A stretch of DNA of 8,140 bases, taken from assembly GCA_027011835.1 (NCBI GenBank), contig JALUZN010000282.1:1-8140 (forward strand), written 5' to 3'. Source of the stretch: Draconibacterium sp. (GTDB taxonomy: Bacteria; Bacteroidota; Bacteroidia; Bacteroidales; Prolixibacteraceae). Numbering within the stretch: the first letter of the stretch is position 1; each line of letters opens with the position of its first letter. The translations under genes and the position numbers were made by a program. Shown here in pieces: positions 1-7,094 of the stretch. A model generated the notes under the pieces. The model made no database searches. It was not told where the DNA came from and was given only the letters and a program-made list of their open reading frames with translations.

Positions 1-415
1 TTCGTTTACTCATTCTTATTTCGTCTTGTTCGTAACGTATTTTTATCTCTTCGATAAAACCCACTGCGGTAACATCGTTTTCAATGGCGTGGTAAAAATT
101 TGCCAGTCCACGGAAAGTGGCCAGTTTTGTTAAAATATAGTCGCGTAATTTATCAACCGGGTCGGTATTACGGTTAATTACAATCTCCAGTTCGTGAGCC
201 AGTATTTCAACCTCTTTTATTATTACTGCGTGAAACAAGTCTTCTTTACTTTTAAAATAGTAGTAAAGCGAACTTTTCCCTTTTCGTACGGCACTTGCAA
301 TGTCGTCAAGGGTAGTTTTTTTATAACCGTATTTACTGAATATTTCGCGGGCAATTTTGAGGATATTCTCTCTGTTTTGGTCTTTTTTATTCACCGATTC
401 GCTTTTAACTTGCAT
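1..415 (-). CDS. TetR/AcrR-family transcriptional regulator (3' end off the window)
   Basis: Reading the minus strand from the ATG at 415 gives 138 codons without a stop up to the left edge, so the C-terminus is missing. Residues about 17-64 form the TetR_N helix-turn-helix: NILKIAREIFSKYGYKKTTL, then DDIASAV, then KGKSSLYYYFKSKEDLF, with the SLYYYFKSKEDL recognition-helix signature typical of the family. The rest visible (about 65-138) is helical, as expected for the start of the ligand-binding and dimerisation domain, which is too variable to predict a ligand. TetR proteins usually repress a nearby efflux, envelope or metabolic operon and are released by a small molecule. The target here is probably to the left of the window or the gene itself. 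It lies 148 bp downstream of rnr on the same strand but has its own promoter at 451-479. The family call is firm; the regulated process is unknown. Confidence 0.9.
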   Translation of the reverse strand, partial: MQVKSESVNKKDQNRENILKIAREIFSKYGYKKTTLDDIASAVRKGKSSLYYYFKSKEDLFHAVIIKEVEILAHELEIVINRNTDPVDKLRDYILTKLATFRGLANFYHAIENDVTAVGFIEEIKIRYEQDEIRMSKR

Positions 416-450
416 CTCGAATAAAGTTTGATTTGTTAAAGTTCAAGCAA

Positions 451-479
451 CAAATATAACCATTTATTTTACCTGCAAA
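451..479 (-). promoter_or_regulatory. Bacteroidetes-type promoter for the TetR gene
   Basis: On the minus strand TATATTTG (451-458) matches the Bacteroidetes -7 consensus TAnnTTTG exactly. A -33 TTTG (476-479) lies 17 bases upstream, slightly shorter than the usual 19 or so. Transcription would begin near 444, giving a leader of about 29 nt before the ATG at 415. This suggests the regulator is expressed separately from rnr. No clear operator palindrome was seen around it. Confidence 0.55.
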
Positions 480-563
480 ACAGTTTTGAACATTTTAATC
501 AAAAAGACGAATTTATGCCAACTATTCCACAAACCCATTAAACAAATGACACTGAACAGGTTG

Positions 564-2738
564 CTATTCGAAGTCGTCGATTTCTTCGTTTTCAGTCAAT
601 AAAAAATCGAGTTGTTTACGTTCCAGATTTGTTCGCCAGATTTTTACATTTACCTCATCGCCAAGTTGGTAGGTTTTATTTGAGTGCCGTCCAACCAGAG
701 CATAGTTTTTTTCGTCGAAAATGTAAAAATCGTCGTCGAGTTCGCGAATCGGAACCATTCCTTCAATTTTGTTCAGCAGCTCGACATAAATTCCCCAATC
801 GGTTATTCCTGAAATTACACCCGGATAAACTTTGCCAATCTGGTCCTGCATAAATTCAACCTGTTTATATTTTATCGATGCACGTTCGGCATTGGCAGCG
901 CGCGTTTCCATATCCGACGAGTGTTTGCACAAACTTTCATATTTCTGTTCGTTTGCCGACCTGCCGTTATTCAGGTATTTTTCGAGCAACCGGTGTACCA
1001 TCATATCGGGGTAGCGCCTTATGGGTGAGGTAAAATGCGAGTAGTATTCAAACGATAATCCGTAATGGCCAATGTTTCGTGTTGAATAGGCGGCTTTTGC
1101 CATCGTTCTAATAGCGAGAGTTTCAACCACATTTTGCTCTTTTTTACCTTTTACATTCGAGAGCAAATTGTTTAACGAGCTGGTAATTACTTTTGCCGAT
1201 GTTAACTGTAACCCGTAACCAAAACGTTGAATAAATGTATTTAACGATTCCAGTTTCTCGGGGTCGGGTTTATCGTGAATGCGGTAAACAAAGGTTTTTG
1301 GTGTTTTATTTCCCTGTTTTTTGCCAACAAATTCGGCCACCTTTTTATTGGCAAGCAACATAAATTCTTCTATTAATTTATTTGCATCTTTCGCCTCTTT
1401 AAAAAATACCGAAAGTGGTTTTCCGTTTTCGTCGATATTAAATTTCAATTCTACACGGTCGAAAGCAATCGACCCCTTTTTAAAACGTTGGTTGCGCAGC
1501 TCTTTAGCAAGCCGATCGAGTATTAAAATTTCGTCAGACAATGTTCCGCTGCCGGTTTCAATAATTTGTTGTGCATCGTCGTACGCAAACCGGTGGTCCG
1601 AGTGAATTACGGTTTTTCCAAACCACTGCCCGATAATTTCGGCTTTGTCGTTCATATCGAAAACTGCCGAGAAACAGAGTTTATCTTCGTGAGGGCGCAA
1701 AGAACAAACGCCGTTCGAAAGGCGTTCGGGCAACATTGGAACCACCCTGTCGACAAGATAAACTGATGTGGCTCGGTTTTTTGCCTCCTCTTCAATAAGC
1801 GTATTTGGAGTTACATAGTGTGTAACATCGGCAATATGAACCCCCACTTCCCAGTTTCCATTATTCAGTTTTTGTAACGAGAGTGCATCGTCGAAATCTT
1901 TTGCATCGGCCGGGTCGATTGTAAAAGTTGTAATGTTTCGCATATCGCGGCGTTTTTTAATCTCGTCGGCCGGAATTTTGAGCGGAATTTTTTCTGCTGC
2001 GCGATTTACTTTTTCGGGAAATTTATGAGGCAACTCGTATTCAGCAAGAATAGCGTGCATTTCGGCATCGTTATTTCCTGTATCGCCAAGAACCTCGATT
2101 ATTCTTCCGAACGGGCTTTTTGCATTTTCGGGCCATTCAATAATTTCGGCAATGGCTTTTTGCCCGTTTTTTGCTCCGGCAAGTTTATCTCCGGAAATAA
2201 AAATGTCGAATCCTACTTTCCCGGCAGGATTTAAAAAAGCAAAGTTACGCGAGGTTTGTACCGTTCCAACAAATATTGTTTTTTTCCGTTCCCTGATTTC
2301 CAAAACTTCGCCTTCCAAATCGTGTTTTTTCCGGCGGGCATACAACCTTATTTTTACTTTGTCGCCCTCCATTGCGTGTTTTAAATTCCGCGACGAAACC
2401 AAAACCGGCCGTTCAACTTCTTCGCTGATTACATAGGCAAATCCTTGTGGTTGCAGCTCAACAACACCAACGGCAGTCCCGCTTTTCGCTTTCAGCTTAA
2501 ATTTGCCTCGCGAAATTTGTTGCAGATAATCGTCGTCGTTCAACTCCTCCAAAACAACATTTACCAGTTTTCGGGTTTCCATATCTTTAATTCCCAACCA
2601 CGTCGAAATCTGTTTGTAATTTACTGTTCTGCCGGGTTCTTCGTACAAAATTGTAAGAATTGCATTTTTAAGTTTCTTTTTATTAAACGTTCCTTGACGA
2701 CGTTTTTTCCCGTATTTTCTCTTTTTCTTTTTTACCAT
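564..2738 (-). CDS. rnr: Ribonuclease R (3'-5' exoribonuclease, RNB family)
   Basis: This 724-residue cytoplasmic enzyme degrades RNA processively from the 3' end and can unwind structured RNA; in bacteria it acts in mRNA, rRNA and tmRNA-linked decay. Domain order is complete: a winged-helix-like N-terminal region (about 20-85), two cold-shock OB folds (about 88-250), the RNB catalytic domain (about 265-590) and an S1 domain (about 633-714, PGVISGITDWGIYVEL). The catalytic signature TIDPADAKDFDDALSL supplies the Mg-binding aspartates D275, D281, D283 and D284. The second signature YSHFTSPIRRYPDMMVHR (567-584) holds the conserved arginine R574. Length is typical of the family. The lysine-rich stretch sits at the N-terminus (residues 3-14), while the C-terminus is acidic (ENEEIDDFE), unlike the basic tail of the E. 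coli enzyme. The ATG at 2738 follows an A-rich leader 47 bp after the upstream GlpD-like gene, so the two are probably one transcript. Stop is TAG. Confidence 0.97.
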   Translation of the reverse strand: MVKKKKRKYGKKRRQGTFNKKKLKNAILTILYEEPGRTVNYKQISTWLGIKDMETRKLVNVVLEELNDDDYLQQISRGKFKLKAKSGTAVGVVELQPQGFAYVISEEVERPVLVSSRNLKHAMEGDKVKIRLYARRKKHDLEGEVLEIRERKKTIFVGTVQTSRNFAFLNPAGKVGFDIFISGDKLAGAKNGQKAIAEIIEWPENAKSPFGRIIEVLGDTGNNDAEMHAILAEYELPHKFPEKVNRAAEKIPLKIPADEIKKRRDMRNITTFTIDPADAKDFDDALSLQKLNNGNWEVGVHIADVTHYVTPNTLIEEEAKNRATSVYLVDRVVPMLPERLSNGVCSLRPHEDKLCFSAVFDMNDKAEIIGQWFGKTVIHSDHRFAYDDAQQIIETGSGTLSDEILILDRLAKELRNQRFKKGSIAFDRVELKFNIDENGKPLSVFFKEAKDANKLIEEFMLLANKKVAEFVGKKQGNKTPKTFVYRIHDKPDPEKLESLNTFIQRFGYGLQLTSAKVITSSLNNLLSNVKGKKEQNVVETLAIRTMAKAAYSTRNIGHYGLSFEYYSHFTSPIRRYPDMMVHRLLEKYLNNGRSANEQKYESLCKHSSDMETRAANAERASIKYKQVEFMQDQIGKVYPGVISGITDWGIYVELLNKIEGMVPIRELDDDFYIFDEKNYALVGRHSNKTYQLGDEVNVKIWRTNLERKQLDFLLTENEEIDDFE

Positions 2739-2785
2739 TTTTACTTTATTTTTCAGCTAACAAGTTACTTTTTTTATCTAAACAT

Positions 2786-3862
2786 TTATTTCCGCCACTC
2801 ATATTTTTTCTGATACCACTCTTCTGTTTTTTCCCAAATCTCTTCTGCGTTGCGTAACAAACTTGTTTTTTCGTATGCAACATCAATCATCTCGTCAATT
2901 CCGGTGCCGTAACGGTGAAACAGAATTTTAAATTGGGGATACGAAATTCCGGTCTGTTTGGCAATGTCGAATTTTTCGAGCGAGAGTTCGTAGTTATCGG
3001 AAATTTGTGAATTTGTAAAACTATTTGGAAGTGGTTCTTTAACAATTTCTAAAAATTTAGAAATGGTTTTTGCCGAAATAAAATGCTGCCATTCAACTTC
3101 TTCCAACAAATCTGCGTTAAAATGAATGTGTTTTTTAAGTTCATTCGTCGAACTATTTTTTGTGAATTGACTTGTTGAGGCACCTAAAAAATCAATTTGA
3201 AGGTGCCCGTTTTGTTCGAAAAACTGAATCCGGATTTTCCCACTTTTCTGAATTAACGCAAAACCGGGTACCGTTTCAGTAGTCAATAAATAACTGCTTC
3301 TTTTTTCGTTTTTACATCGAATAATTTTAGAAATCTCGTTATGGGGAAACTTCTCATTCATTAAAACTTTGCCTCCTTTCAGTTCGAAATATTTTAATAA
3401 TTCAACGAAAAGTCGCGATACGTTTACTTTATACTCGTGAATAACCAAACCTTTTAATGCTTCCATTTTAAAAAACGAGAGGTTCCCGGGGAGCGGTTGA
3501 TTGACGATTACCGATTTCTCGTTTAACTGATTACGAAGAAACAAATCGACAATATTTGCATATTTTTTTGATGGTTTCGATTGAAGGTAAAACACTTTTT
3601 GTAACTGAAAAAGATGAGGTGCCAACAAAAACAGTTTGTTTAAATTCTGCTTTTGCTGTGCCGAACGGAAAAGGTGAATCGCCCGGTATGGAAATATTTG
3701 CGTAAGCTGAAAAATATCGGTACGCAGTAAATCATTTTCGAAAAAAAGCTGAACCTTTTCTCCTTTTTGCACCTGTTCTATGGCAGCTAAAACATTGTCG
3801 ATATCCGGATTGATAAATGCAATATCGTAACGATTCGATTTGTAGCTCTGTTCTCCCTTCAT
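2786..3862 (-). CDS. GlpD-like protein lacking FAD-binding motifs (probable inactive homologue)
   Basis: The 358-residue protein has no obvious active site, but several landmarks match FAD-dependent glycerol-3-phosphate dehydrogenase in the right order. YDIAFINPDIDN (12-23) sits where GlpD has YDvvIIGGGatG and is followed by a KGEKVQLFFENDL-like second strand (33-45). LAPHLFQLQKVFYL (80-93) matches NAPHLv..pFi.P. ALKGLVIHEYKVNVSRLFVELLKYFELKGGKVL (135-167) matches GlKGGv.YyDgQfDDaRL....a..a...Ga.vl. HRYGTGIDEMIDVA (316-329) resembles the C-terminal YG.....vl.la of GlpD. The glycine dinucleotide loop, the TSSRSTKLiHGGlRYL segment and the later NATG segment are all replaced or deleted, and the protein is about 150 residues shorter than a working enzyme. 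No frameshift or internal stop is present, so it is maintained as a coding gene. It precedes rnr by 47 bp. Homology is my judgement by eye; the actual role is unknown. The C-terminus is highly charged and tryptophan-rich (WEKTEEWYQKKYEWRK). Confidence 0.65.
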   Translation of the reverse strand: MKGEQSYKSNRYDIAFINPDIDNVLAAIEQVQKGEKVQLFFENDLLRTDIFQLTQIFPYRAIHLFRSAQQKQNLNKLFLLAPHLFQLQKVFYLQSKPSKKYANIVDLFLRNQLNEKSVIVNQPLPGNLSFFKMEALKGLVIHEYKVNVSRLFVELLKYFELKGGKVLMNEKFPHNEISKIIRCKNEKRSSYLLTTETVPGFALIQKSGKIRIQFFEQNGHLQIDFLGASTSQFTKNSSTNELKKHIHFNADLLEEVEWQHFISAKTISKFLEIVKEPLPNSFTNSQISDNYELSLEKFDIAKQTGISYPQFKILFHRYGTGIDEMIDVAYEKTSLLRNAEEIWEKTEEWYQKKYEWRK

Positions 3863-4138
3863 CTTACTTTATAAATTTGTCGCTCCAAATAATTATACTC
3901 AAACCAAATAGATTTTCGGGTTTCTGTTTCGTTCTTTTTCCCTTTTCCTGCTGCAAATAATTAAAACATAACTATGGCTATGCTTGAATTATTTGCCTTG
4001 TTAAAGAAAAAAATAACATCCTCATCCCGATGTACATCGGGACCCGAAAACCTATCTGAATTGAGTATTTTTCGAAAACGATATTACAAACCTACAATGT
4101 TTGCAGGAATTTGTATGTTTGTAGCCGGAATAAATTGT
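3863..4138. promoter_or_regulatory. Divergent intergenic region between the GlpD-like and lipoprotein genes
   Basis: These 276 bases lie between two divergently read genes if the lipoprotein starts at 4139. The right part (3974-4138) stays open in the lipoprotein frame but does not look like protein: it precedes a clean signal peptide and contains an 18-bp perfect palindrome. On the plus strand TAAATTTG (3872-3879) and TATGTTTG (4114-4121) both fit the -7 consensus TAnnTTTG, but neither has a well-placed -33 TTTG, so the true promoter of the lipoprotein gene is uncertain. On the minus strand no good promoter for the GlpD-like gene was found. Confidence 0.45.
4025..4042. repeat. 18-bp perfect palindrome TCCCGATGTACATCGGGA
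   Basis: The sequence TCCCGATGTACATCGGGA equals its own reverse complement. It lies about 100 bases upstream of the probable lipoprotein start, in sequence that is otherwise AT-rich. As RNA it could form a stem of seven pairs around a short TGTA loop. Short TCCCGAT...ATCGGGA palindromes are, as I recall, repeated between genes in some Bacteroidota genomes, so it may be a dispersed repeat or part of a terminator. It could equally be an operator for a dimeric regulator. There is no T-run directly after it, which argues against a simple intrinsic terminator on the plus strand. Only one copy occurs in this window. Confidence 0.75.
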
Positions 4139-6094
4139 ATGCAAATTAAAGTGAAAATACCATTTCTGTTTGTTGCTGTTCTTGCCTGGATAGTAATTAT
4201 TTCGTCGTGTGCCAATCAGGGAATGCCAACGGGAGGCCCAAAAGATTCTTTGCCACCGGTTTTAATTGAGACTTCGCCGGCTTTTCGGGCATTAAATTTT
4301 GATGGGGATAAAGTAAAATTCACTTTCGACGAATATGTTATTTCCGACGCTATTTCTGAAATGCTGGTGGTTTCGCCGCCACTCGAAAAAAAACCAACCA
4401 TTCGCACAAAGGGCAAGTCGTTAATTATTCAGTTTAACGAAGAGCTGAAAGACAGCACTACTTATTCGCTTGATTTTAAAAATTCGATTGCCGATAACAA
4501 CGAAAGAAATGAGTATAAAAATATGCGGTTTTCGTTTAGTACCGGCCCTGTTTACGACTCATTGCGGGTGGCCGGGCGATTAATGAATGCGTTTAATCTC
4601 GAGGCGGTAGATAAGGGGTTAATTGTTTTGCAAAAAAATCTACACGACTCGGCAGTTTTCCGTGTGCGCCCCGATTACATTGCCAAAACCGATGAAAAAG
4701 GTTTTTTTATGATTGACAATATTGCGCCCGGAACGTATAACATTTTTGCCATTAACGACGCAAACAACAATTTACTTTATGATGAAGGAGCGGAAGAATT
4801 TGCATTTATCGACTCGGTAATTGTGCCATCGGCAAAGTTTTTCGCCGAACCCGATACAGTTGTCGACGGTGCCGACTCGTTACTAATTTCAGGACATACA
4901 CAATTTTATCCCGGTCCTATTTTTCTACATCAGTTTACCGAAGATATTTTTGATCAGTATCTCGATGATTACAAACGGAAAACGCGGTATAAATGCGAGT
5001 TCTATTTTAGCGAATCGGTGGCCGATACGTTTAATGTTCGTTTAATTGGATTCGACACAAACAACTGGTACCAACTGGAATACAACGACAAGAAGGACTC
5101 AATGTCGCTATGGATTACCGATACTACAATTGCACGAAACGATTCCCTGTTAATGGAACTCTCTTATTTTCAACTCGATTCGATGGCCGAACTTTATGTT
5201 CAGAAAGATACGCTTGAAATGGTTTTCATAAAAAAAGAGAAAACGAAAACAAAGAAAAAGAAACGGTCGAAAGAGACAAAAGAAGATAAGCCAAAACCAA
5301 TAGAGCAATTTAGCTGGATTTCAAATGCCGGCAGTTCTGTGTTCGAATTAAACAACGATATTTATTTAACAGCCCCCGAACCGGTAAGTTTTTTCGACAG
5401 TACGCAAGTGGTGTTGTATTTAACCGACGACACGTTAAAAACACCTCTGAAAATAGAGTTTAGCAAAGACACTTCAACCTGGAGAAGATATATAATAAAG
5501 CATAACTGGGAACCCGAAACAGGTTACACTCTTGAGATTGATTCGGCTGCTTGTACAAATATTTATGGAATTACAAGCCGCCGGTTTGTGAAAAAGTTTG
5601 TTACCCGCGAAGAAGATTATTACGGGTCGGTAATTGTTAACGCAACAAATGTTTACTGCCCAATGTTGGTGCAATTATTAAAAAACGACGACGACGAAAC
5701 AGTGCTTTTTGAACATACCATTGAAAAAGATGGAGCGGTTGTTTTCGACTATCTGGTTCCCGGGAAATACAAAGCAAAAGTTATTTACGACGAAAATGGA
5801 AACGGAAAGTGGGACACCGGAAGTTATCAGGATAAATACCAGCCCGAGGAAGTGGGTTACGAAAATGAAGTTATTAAAGTGAGGTCGAACTGGGATAAAG
5901 AGTTGCTTTGGAATATGAAACCCGATAATTCGTTTATTAAAAACATAAGAGACCTTGAACTTGAAGAACAGAAACGGAAAGCGGCAGAGAAAAAAGCTCG
6001 CGAGGAGAAAGAAAATCCAAAACGGCCGGCAAATAATTTAAATAATATGATGCAGGGCGGTGGAAATATACGCGGTACTGATATTATTCGTTGA
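4139..6094 (+). CDS. Ig-like domain lipoprotein of the cell envelope
   Basis: Starting at 4139 the protein has 651 residues. Residues 1-23 form a lipoprotein signal peptide (basic QIKVK, hydrophobic core, lipobox IISSC) with lipidated cysteine C24. An ATG at 3974 in the same frame would add 55 residues without signal-like features and spanning a palindrome, so 4139 is preferred. After the cysteine comes ANQGMPTGGPKDSLPP, a start I recognise from a Bacteroidetes family of Ig-like (Big_5/SbsA-like) lipoproteins; the Ig-like domain spans about 40-136. Two short modules with the same spacing, APGTYNIFAINDANNNLLYDEG (196-217) and VPGKYKAKVIYDENGNGKWDTG (540-561), flank the large central part. Residues 365-386 are an extremely lysine-rich linker and the C-terminal 50 residues are charged, then Gly/Asn-rich. 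The signal for surface export (an acidic run after the cysteine) is absent, so a periplasm-facing location is more likely. It is probably transcribed alone. Exact function is unknown. Confidence 0.85.
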   Translation: MQIKVKIPFLFVAVLAWIVIISSCANQGMPTGGPKDSLPPVLIETSPAFRALNFDGDKVKFTFDEYVISDAISEMLVVSPPLEKKPTIRTKGKSLIIQFNEELKDSTTYSLDFKNSIADNNERNEYKNMRFSFSTGPVYDSLRVAGRLMNAFNLEAVDKGLIVLQKNLHDSAVFRVRPDYIAKTDEKGFFMIDNIAPGTYNIFAINDANNNLLYDEGAEEFAFIDSVIVPSAKFFAEPDTVVDGADSLLISGHTQFYPGPIFLHQFTEDIFDQYLDDYKRKTRYKCEFYFSESVADTFNVRLIGFDTNNWYQLEYNDKKDSMSLWITDTTIARNDSLLMELSYFQLDSMAELYVQKDTLEMVFIKKEKTKTKKKKRSKETKEDKPKPIEQFSWISNAGSSVFELNNDIYLTAPEPVSFFDSTQVVLYLTDDTLKTPLKIEFSKDTSTWRRYIIKHNWEPETGYTLEIDSAACTNIYGITSRRFVKKFVTREEDYYGSVIVNATNVYCPMLVQLLKNDDDETVLFEHTIEKDGAVVFDYLVPGKYKAKVIYDENGNGKWDTGSYQDKYQPEEVGYENEVIKVRSNWDKELLWNMKPDNSFIKNIRDLELEEQKRKAAEKKAREEKENPKRPANNLNNMMQGGGNIRGTDIIR

Positions 6095-6114
6095 TATTAA
6101 ATTGGTATAATCTG

Positions 6115-6143
6115 TTGTTTCTTCATCAAAATTTTTACCTTTA
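6115..6143 (+). promoter_or_regulatory. Possible promoter for the small helical gene
   Basis: TACCTTTA (6136-6143) differs from the Bacteroidetes -7 consensus TAnnTTTG only in the last base. A TTG (6115-6117) lies 18 bases upstream as a possible -33 element. Transcription would start near 6150, giving a leader of about 13 nt before the ATG at 6163. Read-through from the lipoprotein gene, which ends 68 bp upstream, is also possible because no terminator hairpin is visible between them. Confidence 0.4.
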
Positions 6144-6162
6144 AATTAAATTCACAAAAGTT

Positions 6163-6456
6163 ATGGCAAGTATAAGAGAATTAAAAAAAGACATCGATTT
6201 AGTAATGTCGCTGGCATTAAACGACTGTTTTTATGTGTTGGAATACAACTCGAAAGTAGACGACGAAGCCGTAATGAAAATTGCCGGCGAAATAATACAA
6301 AATCATCGTCAGCTACGAATACGAGCCAGCCATGTCGATGGGAAAGAGAACCCCAAAATGGTAAAACAGTATTATAAAGATTTAGTTGGCGATTTGTTAA
6401 AAGCTGCCGATTCGGCACTCAAAAAACTATCGGCTGAAGTAAAAAAGGTAGTTTAA
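6163..6456 (+). CDS. Small all-helical protein of unknown function
   Basis: A 97-residue protein with no signal peptide, membrane segment or known catalytic motif; probably cytoplasmic. The sequence starts MASIRELKKDIDLVMSLALN, alternates charged and hydrophobic residues throughout (for example the segments around 32-50 and 63-95) and looks like a bundle of three or four amphipathic helices. The single cysteine is C22, in NDCFYVLEY. The N-terminal pattern I.ELKKDI resembles small conserved hypothetical proteins of Bacteroidales, but I cannot name a family. Coding is supported by a good start context (ACAAAAGTTATG), codon use like its neighbours and a promoter-like sequence upstream. It ends 15 bp before the convergent DUF3859 gene. 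An open frame on the opposite strand (6161-6418) is considered a shadow. Confidence 0.8.
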   Translation: MASIRELKKDIDLVMSLALNDCFYVLEYNSKVDDEAVMKIAGEIIQNHRQLRIRASHVDGKENPKMVKQYYKDLVGDLLKAADSALKKLSAEVKKVV

Positions 6457-6471
6457 GTTAGATTCGAGTTT

Positions 6472-6852
6472 CTATTTTTCTGACAAATAAAATATTTTAT
6501 GTGCCACCACTTCCCCCTTATAAAAAGTGGTAAGTTCCCATTCTCCAAGTTTGTCTTTTAAAGGCTCCCATATACAGTCGCCCAAATAAAACTTAAAATC
6601 ATTGGTTCGAATAAACTGTTCGCCGGTAAATGGAGGCCGTAAATTCCCTTCGTCGTCGGTAAATGGAGGGTGTTTAATTTCAAAAGTCACGATTTTTCCG
6701 TTTTTTATGTGCAGAACATAACCAAATTCGGTCCCTATTTCAGCTTTAATATTGGTGGAAAAATCAAGAATTTTAGGCAACTCTTTGCTTCCGCGCTCCC
6801 ACTGCGAATACTCGCCAAAACTGTACATTTTTATTATGGGTTTTCGTTTCAT
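6472..6852 (-). CDS. DUF3859-type protein
   Basis: With the start at 6852 the protein has 126 residues and no signal peptide, so it should be cytoplasmic. It carries what I recognise as the DUF3859 pattern: YSFGEYSQW (10-18), AEIGTEFGYVLHIKNGK (37-53), HPPFTDDEGNLRPPFTGEQF (61-80) and FYLGDCIWEPL (88-98), ending in beta strands. The family has no established function that I know of. The frame extends to an ATG at 6948, but those 32 extra residues are not family-like, and TAAGG lies just upstream of the ATG at 6852, so that start is preferred. A second candidate, the ATG at 6828, would cut into the conserved IIKMYSFGEY strand. The gene converges on the helical gene and is divergent from the coiled-coil gene. 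No convincing promoter was found upstream. Stop is TAG. Confidence 0.8.
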   Translation of the reverse strand: MKRKPIIKMYSFGEYSQWERGSKELPKILDFSTNIKAEIGTEFGYVLHIKNGKIVTFEIKHPPFTDDEGNLRPPFTGEQFIRTNDFKFYLGDCIWEPLKDKLGEWELTTFYKGEVVAHKIFYLSEK

Positions 6853-7021
6853 TGGCCTTAATCGTTTATTTTTTAATAGTAAAAAGCAAGATGAATTGAA
6901 CATTTGAGAATTTCGAATACCGAACCTCTCGCCTCGTTGCCGTACCACTTAAAACAACAGCGAATTTCATAAAAATAGTTTTATCTGCAAAAAGTCGCTT
7001 GTTTATTTGTTTGAAGTTAAA

Positions 7022-7052
7022 TTTGATGCCACACAAAAGATTTGTAATTTTG
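7022..7052 (+). promoter_or_regulatory. Consensus Bacteroidetes promoter for the coiled-coil gene
   Basis: TTTG (7022-7025) and TAATTTTG (7045-7052) are exactly 19 bases apart, the ideal arrangement of the -33 and -7 elements recognised by the Bacteroidetes primary sigma factor. Transcription should start near 7059, leaving a leader of about 50 nt that contains the inverted repeat at 7068-7094. Confidence 0.75.
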
Positions 7053-7090
7053 TATCGTTCTATAAACTGAGAAAAACAATTTGTAATTTT
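7040..7090 (+). repeat. 12-bp direct repeat ATTTGTAATTTT, two copies
   Basis: Identical copies lie at 7040-7051 and 7079-7090, with starts 39 bases apart. The first overlaps the -7 element of the promoter and the second lies in the transcribed leader. Such a layout could be two binding sites for a regulator on nearly the same face of the helix, or chance in AT-rich DNA. Confidence 0.6.
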
Positions 7091-7094
7091 CTCA
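7068..7094 (+). repeat. 8-bp inverted repeat in the leader of the coiled-coil gene
   Basis: TGAGAAAA (7068-7075) and TTTTCTCA (7087-7094) are perfect reverse complements around an 11-nt spacer. In RNA this would be a modest AU-rich hairpin ending 15 nt before the ATG, so it could affect ribosome access. As DNA it could be an operator just downstream of the transcription start. No T-run follows, so it is not a normal terminator. Confidence 0.6.

Noticed and set aside
194..424. Plus-strand open frame opposite the TetR gene
   Set aside because: The minus strand codes a clear TetR DNA-binding domain here; the plus-strand translation is Phe/Tyr-rich and looks like a shadow.
2445..2813. Plus-strand 122-codon open frame over the start of rnr
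   Set aside because: It lies opposite the rnr N-terminus and the intergenic gap, and its phenylalanine-rich tail is the complement of the lysine-rich coding region.
6161..6418. Minus-strand 85-codon frame opposite the small helical gene
   Set aside because: Leucine/arginine-rich shadow; the plus strand has the better start context, promoter and amino-acid composition.
6853..6948. N-terminal extension of the DUF3859 protein to the ATG at 6948
   Set aside because: The extra 32 residues do not resemble the family, and a better-placed start with TAAGG upstream exists at 6852.
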